Shown: positions 20,425 through 33,624, numbered from the stretch's first letter. The stretch: 64,000 nucleotides of DNA from Phytopythium helicoides (GCA_024867545.1 JANFNE010000049.1:310001-374000), one strand, 5' to 3'. Notes: a model not told the origin generated them from the letters alone. Program-made: numbers and translations.

Positions 20425-23400
20425 ATGGCTCCGACCACTAGCGGTCCGTCATCTGGAAGTAGCGATGCTTCGGATTCGCGTGCAGCTGAGTTAGTCATCA
20501 ACGACTACGTTGGCGCAACCGATAGTGTGGAGGCTTCCAATGGGAACTACACTGCACGTTTCACAGCAGGGACAACGAGTATGAGTCTTCCAAAGCTGCG
20601 TCTCGACGGTGGGTTGTTAACAGCTACGACGAACACTACTTCGGGGCCAACGGATGCCAATTCAGGAGTAGATGCTGAAGTGGAAGACAACGATGAAGAC
20701 GACTCCTCGGGTGAAGGTCACGATACGCTCGGCGAGCTGGAGCATGCAGGACCCATCCGCGAGCAATCCTCTTTTCGGCTCGAGCGATTGTCATCACTTG
20801 ACCCTTCCAACCTTGAGACTTTGCTATCGGGCGGTCTTGATCGCTTTTACGGCAAATGTAAGAATGCTTGGAAAGAGCACAATCTCAGTTTTCCAACTCC
20901 TGAGGTCCATTTTGAAAATTTGTCGTACACGGTATGGCTCAGTAATGAGAGTTCGCTTGACAAGTCCTCGATTGGCGGCTTTTTCCATGGTGTCGTTGCT
21001 CCTTGGCGAAAGCTACGCACCGTAAAGAAGGTTATTCTTCACCCTATGTCGGGGATGATCCAGCCTGGAACATTGACTCTCATCTTGGCGAACCCGGGTG
21101 CTGGTAAGTCGAGCTTCCTGAAAGCTCTTGCTGGAAAGTTGAAGTCGAGCAAAGGATATCGTTCCGTCAAAGGAACTGTGTCGTTCAGCGGGCTACTAGC
21201 TGAAGAGATCGATGTCTCAAAGCTCGTGGGTCTTGTCGATCAGCTTGACAACCATGTCCCGACACTGACTGTGCGAGAGACCATCAACTTCGCGGACCGC
21301 TGTCTGAACGGACCGCCAGAGCTCCAGCCTCCCAAGCTTCGTGAAGTTGCACGGTTACGCACGGATCTGTGCCTCCATATTCTTGGTCTCACCAAGTGTG
21401 CAGACACTTGTGTTGGTGACGCTCTTCTGCGTGGTGTGTCTGGTGGTGAACGCAAGCGCGTAACAATCGGTGAAATGCTGGTTGGCGGTCAGAGCGTGTT
21501 TTTGTGCGATGAGATCAGCACGGGTCTCGACTCTGCTGCGGTCTTCGACATTGTCAAGTCTCTTCGAAGCTGGACGCGCACTTTGGGAGGATCTGCAGTG
21601 GTTGCCCTCCTGCAACCCCCTCCAGAGGTTGTGGAGATGTTTGACGATGTCATGATCCTGTCAGAGGGGACGACTCGTCTACCACGGTGCACGAACGGAG
21701 ATGCTTCCGTACTTCTCGCAGCTCGGGTTTTCTTGTCCTCTAAACCATGTAGAGCCTGCGGAGTTTGTCGTCGGATGTAGTTTCGGGTCGTGGCAGCCAG
21801 TTCTTGACCCATACAACAATCGGCAAGCCGCCTCGCACGCCTGCTCAGTTTGAAGAATGCTTCCGAAACTCCCATATTTTCAAGAGAGCGATGGTGACCA
21901 TGGATGATAAGCACCGACACACTCGAGAGATCAAGAACGAGTCCTGAGATGCAAAATGTGGCTCATCTGATTCGAGCCAACTCGAAAACATCAGCCTACA
22001 AGAATTCCTTCTTTGCTGCAACCGCACTTTTGCTTGAGCGTCAGCGTAAGATATGGGTGCGCGATCGAGCTCTTGGAGTCAGTAAGTTGATTGAAGCAAC
22101 AAGCGACGGTATCATCTTGGGTATTATATACTTGAATGTGAGCACGAAGCTGTATCTGCGAATGCTGTTTTTCCTTGTGGCGATCTTTCAACGCCAGGGT
22201 TGGCAGCAAGTAACTATTTCGTTTCAAATGCGGCACGTCTTCTACAAGCAGCGGTCGCGCAACTTTTTTCGCACGCTTAACTTCACTTTGGCAGAGTCAC
22301 TTGTTCAAGTGCCGATCAATTTGACGGTTTCCTTGATTTTGGTGATCATTTTCTATTTCATGAGCGGGCTCACGCGGGACGCAAGCACGTTTTTCAAACT
22401 GTACGCAGTTATCGCAAGCTTTCAGCATTGTATCAATGCATACTTTGGAATGCTGTCATCACTTTCGCCTTCGATTACGGCTGCGCAGTCTCTTGTGAGT
22501 CTCTCGGTTAGCTTCTTCCTGCTGTTTTCTGGAAACATCATCCTCCCCAAGCTGATTCCAGACTACTGGATCTGGATGCATTGGTACAATCCAGTGGCGT
22601 GGGCCCTGCGCGCCTTGCTCCTCAACGAGTTCCACTCCTCACGTTACTCAGACGCTGACCAGAAGCAGTTCCTCGACACGTTTCAAGTGACCAAGGGCCC
22701 TGAGTACATTTGGATTGCGATTATCGTCCTCCTCTGCTACTATATTATCTTTACGCTGCTAAACACACTGGTTCTGCGCTACGTGCACTATGAAGTCACT
22801 GCAACTGGTGGCGTGAGTCCGGATCAAGCGAATGCCAACGATACGACAACCGATCTGAAGGCCACACCAGCCGATGCTAAGCCACCAACGGAATCCGCCG
22901 ATGCACAGCACGTTGTTGTGACAGTACCGACGGCGGACCAATGGAGCTGACGCAGCTCGTTCAAATAATACTACCTGCGTTCCTGCCTACCTCGCGGTTC
23001 GCAATCTCGACTATTTTGTGCCCAACCCTGCCAACGCGGCCGAAGAACTCCAACTCCTCCATGGCGTCACCGCTCACTTTGCACCTGGTACTATGACCGC
23101 CCTCATGGGATCCTCCGGTGCAGGCAAAACCACCTTCATGGACGTATTGGCCGGACGCAAGACTGGAGGTCGCATTGTTGGTGACATAATTGTAAACGGC
23201 GAACCGAAGGACCCCACGACGTTCAGCCGCATTGCCGGATACTGTGAGCAGATGGACATCCACTCTGGAGGCGCTACGATCCGCGAGGCGCTCGAGTTCT
23301 CGGCGACATTGCGACTTCCATCGACTACATCTCTAGAAGAACACCGCGATATCGTGGAAGGTGCGATGGACTTGTTGGAGCTACGTCCGCTCGAGAAGGA

Positions 23401-24847
23401 GTTGGTTCGAAACTGCTCGGTGGAACAGAAGAAGCGCATCACGATCGGCGTTGAGATGGTGGCGAACCCGAGTTTGTTGTTCTTGGACGAGCCAACGAGT
23501 GGCTTGGATGCTCGCGCTGCGTCGATTGTGATGAAGGGCGTGCTGTCGATTGCGCGCACGGGTCGCACAGTGATTTGCACGATTCACCAGCCGAGTAAGA
23601 AGATCTTTGAGCTGTTTGACAACTTGTTGCTGCTTCAGAAGGGAGGGTACACAGCTTTCTTCGGCGAGCTTGGACAGGACTCACATAAGTTGTTGGAGTA
23701 CTTTGCGGGTATTCCTGGCACGCCTGCGATGCTGCCAAACTACAATCCTGCGACGTACATGTTGGAGGTGATTGGAGCTGGTATTGGTCGTGGAGTGGCT
23801 CGTGACTACTCGGTTGAGTATGGCAAGAGCGCTCTGTTTAACTCGAACAAGGAGGCAACAGAGAGGATGTCAAGAGGCGGCTTGTGGAACCCAACGGAAA
23901 CAGAAGGGACGAACGAGGCAGAGATGATACCATTTTCAACTCAAAATCTTACACCTATCGCTACCGGTTTCCGCACACAGTTTGTGTGCTGTGTGAAGAA
24001 GATGACACTGACGTACTGGCGAAACCCGCAATACAACCTCATCCGTATGGTCAGCTTTCCGATCTACGCCGTGATATTTGGAAGCACTTTCTACAAACTC
24101 AAAGCCAACACAGTACCAAAAATCAATTCGCATGTTGGTCTGATGTACAACTCTCTTGATTTCATTGCTGTCATTAATCTGATGACGGTTCTCGATACTG
24201 CCACGAGTGAGCGCGCAGTGTTCTACCGCGAGCGGATGTCGAATTACTACGGACCGCTCCCGTATTCGCTCTCTCTCTTTATCGCCGAACTACCCTACAT
24301 GCTATTCAACTCATTCGTCTTCATGAACATCGAGTACTGGATGGTCGGATGGTCTGCAGATGCCTGGTCGTTCTTCCTGTTCTGGTTTGTCTTCTGCCTT
24401 CATGTGAGCCTCGCAACGACAATTGGACAGTTCATGGCAGTGCTCATGCCGAACATCAAGGTCGCCAACGTATCCGTGGGAACTATCTCGGTTTTCTTCA
24501 ATTTGTTCTCGGGCTTCCTCATGCCTCACAAGCAGATGCGCTCGTTTTACAAGTGGATCCGGTACTTGGTTGTTACTAACTACTCTCTGGAGTCGCTCGT
24601 GAGTATCCAATTTGGCAAATGTGAAATGGATACGAATGGAATGCCGCGCACGGATATGCAAGGCTGCACGGTTCTTCCGGGGACTGTTCCTCCTGGTGGT
24701 CTCACACTCAAGCAGTTCATTGCCCAGACATATGATTTCCGCGTGTCAGAACTTGGAGCTAATATTGCCGTACTAGTCGGCTACTGGGTCGCGCTACAGA
24801 TCGCCATCTATCTGACGCTGCGCTTTGTCAGCCACCTCAAGCGCTAA
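20425..24847 (+). CDS. Full-size PDR/ABCG transporter, copy 1 (frame disrupted)
   Basis: About 1470 codons in the order NBD1-TMD1-NBD2-TMD2, the reverse topology of the pleiotropic drug resistance subfamily; these are plasma-membrane exporters of lipids and xenobiotics. NBD1 has NPGAGKSSFLKAL, GVSGGERKRVTIGEM and VFLCDEISTGLDSA. NBD2 (23018 onward) has GSSGAGKTTFMDVLAGRK, the PDR-type degenerate signature VEQKKRITIG and LLFLDEPTSGLDA. TMD2 ends HLKR. The frame breaks four times, always by one extra base in a run: GGGG 21666-21669, GG 21773-21774, CC 21943-21944 and GG 22935-22936. Protein similarity to copy 2 continues across every break, so I treat this as one gene with probable sequence errors. 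Confidence 0.88.
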
Positions 24848-25377
24848 AGTTTGATTTGCTGAAGAATGCATTTGCATCTGGACTGCATATTCAGAGAATC
24901 ACTTTCCTCCTACATTGCTAGCATAACATCGAATACATAATGCTTCAGCCTGCTGCTGTTTGACGAGTTCGTTTGATCCTGTGCTTGCAGGAAAATGTCA
25001 ACACAGCCCACGCGGCACAACGAAACATTCATTGATCAGAAACAAAGCATATTGAGTCATCGAGAGTCCACATATGCAGGAGAAAACTCTGTCAGCTTGA
25101 GCCTGTTTCTATTGTTGGCGGGAGTTTTTGTTTTTTGTTTTCCTTCCACTCCTCCAAATTCGGCATTTTTGGCAACGGGAGTTTTTGGACGTCTCGCTAC
25201 AACGCCCTATGAGATCGCAAAATAGTGCTGCTCCAGCCATTTTTATCGAGTGCGATGTGAGGAGGCGGTGAAACGCCCTCGAGGTCGCCTTGCTTGGCAC
25301 TCCGCAGAACGCCTCGACTCGGTCAGAAGCTAACCCAGACCTGTGTATTCAAGAGTTGGAGTGCCCGACTTGTGGCG
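24848..25377. other. Intergenic spacer between tandem PDR genes
   Basis: 530 bases holding the end of copy 1 and the promoter of copy 2. Short T-rich stretches near 25125-25145; no ORF of note and no repeat flanking the duplication was seen. Confidence 0.45.
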
Positions 25378-28300
25378 ATGGAGACGCCTGGCAGGGGTGG
25401 AGACAGCTTGTCTGCCTCCAGAAGCCCCGAAGCCGCAATCAATGACTACGTTGGTGCTACCGATAACGTGATACCCCTAGCGGACAAGTCGGAGATAAGC
25501 ACTTCGGACGTGGACTGGAGCCTGCCAAGATTGAAGCTCGATGGAGGAATGCTTAAGACGACAACTGCCACAGGTAATGGAGGCTTTGTGAGCGTCACAG
25601 GTATTGGAAACAACATCGGAGACGCTCACGAGGGAGATGACGAAAACGATAACGTGAGTGCCCTCGAGTCAATACATGGCACTCGATCGCGCGCGTCGAT
25701 GGCCATGGAGCGGTATTCGTCTCTGGATCCTTCCAATCTCGAAACACTGCTCGCAGGTGGCCTCGAACGCTTCTATGGGAAGTACAAGCACGCATGGAAG
25801 CAGCACAACTTAAGTTTTCCGACTCCGGAGGTTCACTTTGAAAACTTATCCTACACGGTCTGGCTCAGTAACGAGAGCCCACAGGCAAAGTCGTCTATTG
25901 GCGGATACTTTAGGGGTCTTGTGGCTCCTTGGCGGAAGCTACGAACAGTTAAGAAAACCATCTTGCACCCAATGACAGGCATGATTTCTCCTGGATCACT
26001 CACGCTGATTCTCGCCAACCCAGGAGCAGGTAAGTCAACGTTCTTGAAGGCGTTAGTCGGAAAGCTCAAGTCACGGAAAGGGAAACGAGCAGTCAAGGGA
26101 AGTGTATCCTTTAGCGGACTTCTTGCCGAAGAGATCACAATCTCGAAGTTAGTTGGCCTCGTGGATCAGCTAGATAATCATTTTCCCACACTGACTGTGC
26201 GTGAAACCATCACGTTCGCCGACCGCTGCCTCAACGGGCCACCAGACGCTCAACCTCCAAAATTGAGAGAAGTTGCACGTCTACGAACAGAGCTTTGCCT
26301 CCATATCCTCGGCCTCACCAAGTGTGCCGACACATGCGTAGGTGACGCACTACTTCGTGGTGTCTCTGGTGGAGAGCGCAAGCGAGTTACACTAGGGGAA
26401 ATGTTAGTTGGAGGGCAGAGTGTTTTCCTCTGTGATGAGATAAGTACAGGTCTAGACTCGGCTGCTATCTTCGACATCGTCAAGTCTCTCAGAAGCTGGA
26501 CGAGAATGCTAGGTGGCTCAGCAGTTGTAGCGCTACTGCAGCCCCCGCCAGAAGTCGTTGAACTCTTTGACGATATCATGATACTTGCCGAAGGCCGGCT
26601 AGTGTATCACGGTGCGCGCATCGATATGCTGCCCTACTTTTCGCACCTCGGTTACGAGTGTCCTATCGGTCGCGTAGACCCAGCAGAATTTGTCGTGGAT
26701 GTCGTATCTGGTCGTGGAAGGGCAGTTTTTGTCAGCTTCTTCCTCGGCAAAGCCTCCATACGCTGCTGCCGAGTTTGAAGACCGATTCAGAGCTCAGACA
26801 TTTACAAACGAACATTGACAGTAATGGCAGAGAAGCGCCGCAGCTACATCCAGATGCAGAACGAGTCCGAGTTGTCCAGCGTCGCCCATCTTATTACTGC
26901 CAATTCGCAAACCTCGCCTTATAAAAACACGTTTATCGGCGCGACATCACTGCTACTTGAGCGGCAACGCAAGATCTGGTACCGAGACCATGCATTAATC
27001 GCAAGTAAGCTCGTCGAAGCCGTTTGTGTTGGTGTGCTGCTTGGCGTTATCTACTTAAATGCTGCAGGAACGTGTGTACTTGCGAATGCTTTTCTTTCTG
27101 GGTGCAATTTTCCAACGACAGGCTTGGCAGCAAATCACGGTGGCTTTCCAGATGCGAAACATCTTCTACAAGCAGCGAACTCGCAACTTTTTCCGCACCT
27201 TAAGCTATACCGTTGCTGAGTCGCTTGTGCAGATCCCGCTGAATTTCGCCGTCTCGGCGATCCTGGTGATTATTTTCTACTTTATGAGTGGGCTGGCCCG
27301 AGACGGCAGTACTTTTATCCTGCTCTATATCATCATCTTCTGTTTTCAACATGCCATCAGCGCGTACTTCACGCTACTAGCATCGATTGCGCCTTCAATC
27401 ACAGTGGCTCAAGCACTCGCAAGTTTGTCTACCAGCTTCTTCTTGCTCTTTTCGGGCAACATCATTCTTCCCAATCTCATCCCAGAGTACTGGGTCTGGA
27501 TGCACTGGTTCACTCCGTTAGCCTGGGCACTCCGTGCACTCATGCTGAACGAGTTCTATGATTCCAGTTACACAGAGACTGAACGGAAGCAGTACCTGGA
27601 TCTTTTCCAGATCACAAAAGGACCCGAGTTCATTTGGATTGCGATTATCGTGCTGATCTTCTACTATTTCGCCTTCACGCTGATGAACACATTTGTGCTG
27701 CGATTTATCCACTATGAATTCACTTCAACGGCTGGAAGCACTAGTCAGGGAGAAAGCCTCCTAACGAAGAATGACACTGTTAATTCCGACGGTAAATCGA
27801 CAATCTCAGACAAATTGGCTAAAACAGAGCACGAGCATGTTGTAGATCTACCGACTTCGACCGGTGATTCCATCACAAATAAGTCGGTAGCTGCCGTTGT
27901 AACTCCTATAAAGTCCAACAACGACCCCCCAGCGGCAGACCAAAACGCCCCACCATCATGTGTACCCGCGTATCTAGCCGTCCGCAATCTCGACTACTTC
28001 GTGCCCAACCCTGCCAACGCGGCCGAAGAACTCCAACTCCTCCATGGCGTCACCGCTCACTTTGCACCTGGTACCATGACCGCCCTCATGGGATCCTCCG
28101 GTGCAGGCAAAACCACCTTCATGGACGTATTGGCCGGACGCAAGACTGGAGGTCGCATCGTCGGTGACATCATTGTGAACGGCGAACCGAAGGACCCCAC
28201 GACGTTCAGCCGCATTGCCGGGTACTGCGAGCAGATGGACATCCACTCTGGAGGCGCTACGATCCGCGAGGCGCTCGAGTTCTCGGCGGCATTGCGACTT

Positions 28301-29823
28301 CCGTCGACTACATCTCCAGAAGAACACCGCGATATCGTAGAAGGCGCGATGGACTTGTTGGAGCTACGTCCGCTTGAGAAGGAGTTGGTTCGAAACTGCT
28401 CGGTGGAGCAGAAGAAGCGCATCACGATCGGCGTTGAGATGGTGGCGAACCCGAGTTTGTTGTTCTTGGACGAGCCAACGAGTGGCTTGGATGCTCGCGC
28501 TGCGTCGATTGTGATGAAGGGTGTGCTGTCGATTGCACGCACGGGTCGCACAGTGATTTGCACGATTCACCAGCCAAGTAAGAAGATCTTTGAGCTGTTT
28601 GACAACTTGTTGCTGCTTCAGAAGGGAGGGTACACAGCTTTCTTCGGCGAGCTTGGACAGGACTCACATAAGTTGTTGGAGTATTTTGCGGGTATTCCTG
28701 GCACGCCTGCGATGCTGCCAAACTACAATCCTGCGACGTACATGCTGGAGGTGATTGGAGCTGGTATTGGTCGTGGTGTGGCTCGTGACTACTCGGTTGA
28801 GTATGGCAAGAGTGCGCTTTGTGAACTCGAACAAAGCCTGTGCGGACCGGATGGCTGCTGGCGAAGTGCACTTGGTTTGTGACTCGGATACCAATGAAGC
28901 GAAGAAGAACCCTGCGATGGTGCCATTTTCCTCGCTCAAGCTAGATCCGATTGCGACTGGTTTCCGCACACAGTTTGTGTGCTTGTGTGAAGAAGATGAC
29001 ACTGACGTACTGGCGAAACCCGCAGTACAACCTCGTTCGCATGCTCAGCTTTCCGATCTACGCCGTGATTTTTGGAAGCACTTTCTACAAACTCAAAGAA
29101 GGCACCATTGCAAAGGTTAGCTCCCATGTGGGACTGATGTACAACACGCTCGACTTCATCGGTGTCATCAACTTGATGACAGTTCTCGATACTGCCACGA
29201 GTGAGCGCGCAGGTGTTCTACCGCGAGCGGATGTCGAATTACTACGGACCACTGCCATACGCGTTGTCGATGTTCATAGCGGAGCTCCCGTACCTGGTCA
29301 TCATCTCGTTCGTCTTCATGAACGTTGAGTACTGGATGATCGGCTGGTCTTCGAACGCCTGGTCATTCTTCCTCTTCTGGTTCATCTTTTTCTTGCATGT
29401 GAGTATATGCACGACAATCGGGCAGCTCATGGCGGTACTCATGCCAAACATCAAGGTCGCGAATGTGGCCGTCGGATCTATCTCGGTTTTCTTCAACTTG
29501 TTCTCGGCTTCCTCATGCCACACCCGCAGATGCGAACATTCTACAGCTGGATCCGGTACTTGGTTGCGACCAACTACTCACTCGAGTCGCTCGTGAGCAT
29601 TGAGCTGGGTCACTGTGACGATCCAAGCGAGTCGCCCTCCAAGATGCACGGGTGCTCTATCGTCGCAACCACAGGGATGAACCTCAAGCAGTACATTGCC
29701 AAGACGTACGAATTCCACCTGGACAAGCTTGGCGAAAACATTGCTGTGCTCATCGGTTACTCGGTCGGCATCCAGATCGCCATTTACCTCACGCTGAAGT
29801 TCGTGAGTCATCTCAAGCGGTAG
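25378..29823 (+). CDS. Full-size PDR/ABCG transporter, copy 2 (frame disrupted)
   Basis: Start chosen at METPGRGG because the following INDYVGATD matches copy 1. Same NBD-TMD-NBD-TMD layout: NBD1 NPGAGKSTFLKAL and GVSGGERKRVTLGEM; NBD2 GSSGAGKTTFMDVLAGRK and LLFLDEPTSGLDA; end HLKR as in copy 1. Seven single-base breaks: extra base in GGG 26720-26722, GG 27067-27068, TTT 28818-28820, TT 28983-28984 and GG 29212-29213; missing base at TT 26815-26816 and GG 29506-29507. At 28983 and 29212 copy 1 has the unbroken sequence. NBD1 differs from copy 1 mostly at silent sites, which indicates long selection on a working protein. Probable drug/lipid exporter. Confidence 0.86.
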
Positions 29824-31769
29824 GTTCTTCATCGAGTGAGGCGCGCACCACTGCACATCCTTTATTCTCTGCATTTGAATGTAGCCAACATTTTCATTTT
29901 GCTGAAGTCTCTGGGTGTGGGTTGAAATGGGTCGTGCTGCTGCTATCCTTTGCACTCCTCAAAGTGGACATTTGGACCCGTGGGACTCACATGGCCATGA
30001 TCATCCAAGAGTTCTGTCCTGCCGCAGGATCGGTCGCCGTGCTGCTTGGTTTTGGTCACCTCACTCGGGGTGAGATCGCCATTGACGTTCAAGTTCTTCA
30101 CCCCAAGCAAAGCTTCGTCTCAATAAACGCACAGTGCAATGCAAGTGGCAATCATCACCATCACATTGATGCCGTGATGACGGTTTGGACCGCGCATGTC
30201 CCAATTCGACCGTCTGACAGACAGCAGAGAGCAAGTGAGCTGGCTGCTCTGCTTGGACCCGTCGGACACCATGCCACTTGCTGCTCGCTCGGCTCTAACC
30301 TTAACCTCATTCAGCTATAAACCCGGAAGATAGAGAACACCAGTGCTCCATGTGGCCGCAAAGCACTTGCATGGAGATAAACGCCACGCTCTGCTCCTAC
30401 CTTCCTGGGCTTCTTCCCGTCGCACTGTTCGGTTCTGCTTGGCCAGTGCACAGTCAGGTCACATCAGAAGCTGAAGTTTGGCGCGTCAAGGATCCCTCTG
30501 GCCAATCAGCGCTCGTTGTCGCTCCGCACATTACTAACTCCAAGTCTGCAAACAACGCGCAAGCAGCTTGCGGCTCGGAAGAACTCGCCCACACACGGTC
30601 GTCCTGGCAGTGCGCAAGTCGCTCCACAGCGTTGTATCTCGCCTGCCACGACGAGATCCATGCAGCTCATGGAGAGTTCTCGAAAGCCTGTTGGTCGGCG
30701 ACAGTACCACACACGCTCTCACCATCTCTATATCTCGTGGCAAAAATGCGCTCACAAGCGCTCGACACCCACGGGCGTCGGCCACAAAGTGGACGAGTTC
30801 TCGAACGACATTTGCCTTGGATGTGCGTCAGCGATCTGTGCAAAATCCGCGGGAGATCGTGTTGGATAGGGCTTTTCGCAAAAATTTGCCAAAACCCTTG
30901 CAAAAATGAATCAAACTCTTCGCCTCGCGCTCGCACCACCTGCCGGCGCCTCGAACCCTCACCGGTGGTGTGAGTCACAACCACCTCGACGCGCATCCGC
31001 AGTCGCCTGTTGCAGTTCCTCGCGTCGTTTTCCTCCTCGAGTCTCCGCCCAAGCGGCGACGCCAGCCATTTTCCCTCGCCCCCCTACAGTACTCGCGTTA
31101 GAGCCTGATACGGCCCTAAAACTGCCTCTAACCTGCTTCGGCCCTATCCATGTCCACATAGTCGCAAAAACAGCGGCGCACCGACGTAGCACCCTTATTC
31201 CACTTTAACGCGCTCTGATTGGCTGCGAATTTTCGCCCGCCCGGCTCTGGCCCCAATCGTGGCCTTATCGACCGATCGCCCAGCCGCCGACCTGCAGGCT
31301 GCCCTCGAGCGCTCCTGCCGCCTCCAGAGCGCTTTCGACTGCCCCAGGCGGCTTCAGACAGGTCCAGGCTGCTTCGGGGCCCTTCTGCGAGTCTGCACAG
31401 GTCTCAACAGCTCTCTACAGGTCTCTGGACGCCCAGGAAGGTCTCTGGACGCCCAGGAAGGTCTCCGCAGGCTCAGGAAGGTCTCCGCAGGCTCAGGAAG
31501 GTCTCCAGAGGCCCTCGAGCCCATTGCGCGCGTGGCGAGGCCGTGGTGAGTCACTGCGAGGCATATATCAGCTCAGGAGCCCATAGAGCCCGTCTCCCTC
31601 GGCCGCGTGCACCCACGTTGCGCTGCATAGAGCAGGGAGCTAGCTACGTCGGCTCCTTGGGGATTGTGGGTGCTCGGAGCCATCGTCCGTCGAGCTCGTC
31701 CGCGTTCCAGCAACCTTCCGACTAACCCGTGGCTGCCTCGGTGGCGCGTGACGGACAGGAACACCACAA
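29824..31769. other. Long intergenic region
   Basis: 1946 bases without a gene I can support. Frames between 30350 and 31000 are Ser/Arg/His-rich on both strands and show no motif. The right third is GC-rich, has degenerate Leu/Gln/Arg-type decamers and contains a 20-base tandem repeat (listed separately). Confidence 0.4.
31419..31518. repeat. 20-base tandem repeat, five units
   Basis: Five consecutive 20-base units that begin AGGTCTC and mostly end CAGGA. Units 1-2 are identical, units 3-4 are identical to each other, and unit 5 is diverged. The period is not a multiple of three, which argues against coding. Degenerate versions extend to the left to about 31300. Confidence 0.8.
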
Positions 31770-33295
31770 TGGGCCGCCTCTCGACCTCCGCGCTGCTCGC
31801 GCTCGCCGCCTGGGCCGCCACGACCGCGAGCTGGATCCGGACAGGTACCGCTCGCTCTTTCCTTGGCTCTCGACGAGTTTTCACTCACCTGCTGACTGCT
31901 GTTGCCCTTGGGCCTCTCAGCTGATGCGGCGGCGTGCGCCGAGGTCTGCTACACGACCGAGCTCACGGGATTCTCCGCGGGCGGAACCGGCGGCTGCTCG
32001 TGCTCGGGCTCGGGCGCCAGTCGCACAGGGCTCGGGCGGATGCCAGTGCGGCTCGTGCTACAGCGAGCAGTCGGACGGCACCATCATCGGCTTCGCCGTC
32101 AATTCGGACGGAACGTGCACCTACGGCACCAACTGCGGTGCGTTGGGCTTCGTGTGACGCCGGGAGAGGAAACCAGGCACTGGCTGACTGCATGAGGAAC
32201 TGCAGGAGACTGCGACTACGAGTCGTCGAACTCGTCGACGAGCGTTTCGACGTCCGGCGACTCGAGCGCGAGCGGCTCGACCTCCACCGGTACTGCTGCT
32301 CCTACGAGTACACCCACTCCCACCCCTGTTCTGACCCCCAGCGCGTCCAATGTGTCGTCGACGACCACGGGTGCGCCCTTTGTGTGTTTTGCTTGTGTTT
32401 GTGTGCATGTGGCGTGCCGCTCCGCTCCCGCGTGCCCTCGTCCCCGCTCGGCCTCGTCTCCAACGCTTCTTGTGTTGTCTGCGTCTGCTTGATGCTCCTG
32501 CTGCCGCTCCTCGACCCGTGCCGGTAACGATCTCGATGCGTTTTCCCCTCAAGCCACACCAACGCCCACACCCAATGCGTCCTCCCAAGCCTCTGCCGCC
32601 TCAGCCTCCCACAGCGGAGATGGAAGCGCGGGCAGCGGTAACGCAGGTGGAAGCACAGGTGGGAATGCAGGCAGCGATGGAACCGCTGACAACGCCGCCA
32701 GCTCCTCCAGCTCGAGTACGATGTTATTCTCCCACGATCTCATCGCTTGATGAAACCCGTGCGCTAACTTGTTGGTGCAGGCAGCAGTGACAGCGGGCTG
32801 GCGACCTGGCAAATCGCTGTCATCATTTGCTCGGCCGTGCTCGCCTTCGGTGTGGCATGCGTGTCCATCCTGACCTGCTACTGCAAGGCTCGCCGGCGAC
32901 TACAAGAGCACGAAGATGACTTTGATGAAGAAGTGGGCTACTACCGCGCGCCAAACCACGGTTCGAACGGTGCTCTTTCCGACGGAGGCTCCGCTCACTT
33001 GGTCGCCCACCGACCCAGCAGCAACCACAGCCAGCGAGGACCGCGCTCTGGAAGCCTCAAGGCGTCACCTCCCATGGATTCGGACCCTGTCATTTCGACA
33101 TACAGCTCATCGTACGACGGGAATGCAGACCGGATAGGAACCGGAATGCGTCCGACAGGTGGCAGCACCGGCGATCTATCTGCCTACAACGGTGGCGGTC
33201 GTCCTAGTCAGGGCAGCTACTCGCTCGGCCGACGACCCAGCGAGGAGGTTTACTACACATCCCGCGATCGCGACGCCCTCGCGGTCGAACTATGA
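31770..33295 (+). CDS. Type I membrane protein with Cys-rich ectodomain and Ser/Thr stalk
   Basis: Five exons: 31770-31844, 31921-32137, 32206-32370, 32554-32715, 32781-33295. Order: signal peptide (MGRLSTSALLALAAWAATTA); short Cys-rich region (ACAEVCYTTE, GGCSCSGSG, GGCQCGSCYSEQ, NCGDCDYES); a long Ser/Thr/Pro/Gly stalk likely to be O-glycosylated; one membrane helix (IAVIICSAVLAFGVACVSILTCYC); and a cytosolic tail of about 135 residues with acidic EHEDDFDEE and several Tyr/Ser motifs. One extra base in GGG 32012-32014 or CC 32016-32017 shifts the frame inside exon 2; ignoring it, the Cys pattern and the splice phases agree. Family unknown; a surface sensor or adhesion protein is inferred. 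Confidence 0.75.
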
Positions 33296-33624
33296 GCGAC
33301 GACCAACCCGTCAAGTTCCCATGGCGGGTATTGGCGGCTGGATTGAGTGCCACAACACGTCGTCCTTCATACAGTCGATGATGAAGCCAGAGGCTTTGTC
33401 ATGAACGCTCACTCCGCCGTCCAAGCAATAAGTTGCGTGAAAACGATATATATTTGCCGAACTAGGGTTCTGTTGTTCTCTCGTGGTGCTGCGGTTCTCT
33501 CATGTGATGGGTAGGAGAGCTAGAACCCAAGTCAACTTGGTAAACCAAGTGTGGTTGAGTCCTGAGCAGTCCACATCTCCAGACAGAGAAAACCCGCAGC
33601 ATTGCAATATCTTAAGCCTCAACA
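33296..33624. other. Intergenic, convergent genes
   Basis: 329 bases between the 3' ends of the membrane protein gene and the NSE4 gene. Contains ATATATAT near 33447 and an AT-rich stretch that may serve as polyadenylation sequence. No gene seen. Confidence 0.5.

Noticed and set aside
20425..29823. PDR genes as programmed-frameshift genes or confirmed pseudogenes
   Set aside because: Breaks occur at different places in the two copies, always in base runs, with no slippery-site or pseudoknot consistency, and the coding sequence between them is under evident constraint. Sequence error explains all of them more simply.
30157..30170. Short His-run peptide in a plus-strand frame
   Set aside because: Comes from an ATCACCATCAC stretch in noncoding DNA; no gene around it.
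30350..30973. 207-residue plus-strand ORF in the 30-31 kb gap
   Set aside because: Equal-quality frames exist on both strands, with no motif and no coding bias.
31419..31518. CRISPR-like array
   Set aside because: Repeats are contiguous without spacers and the genome is eukaryotic.
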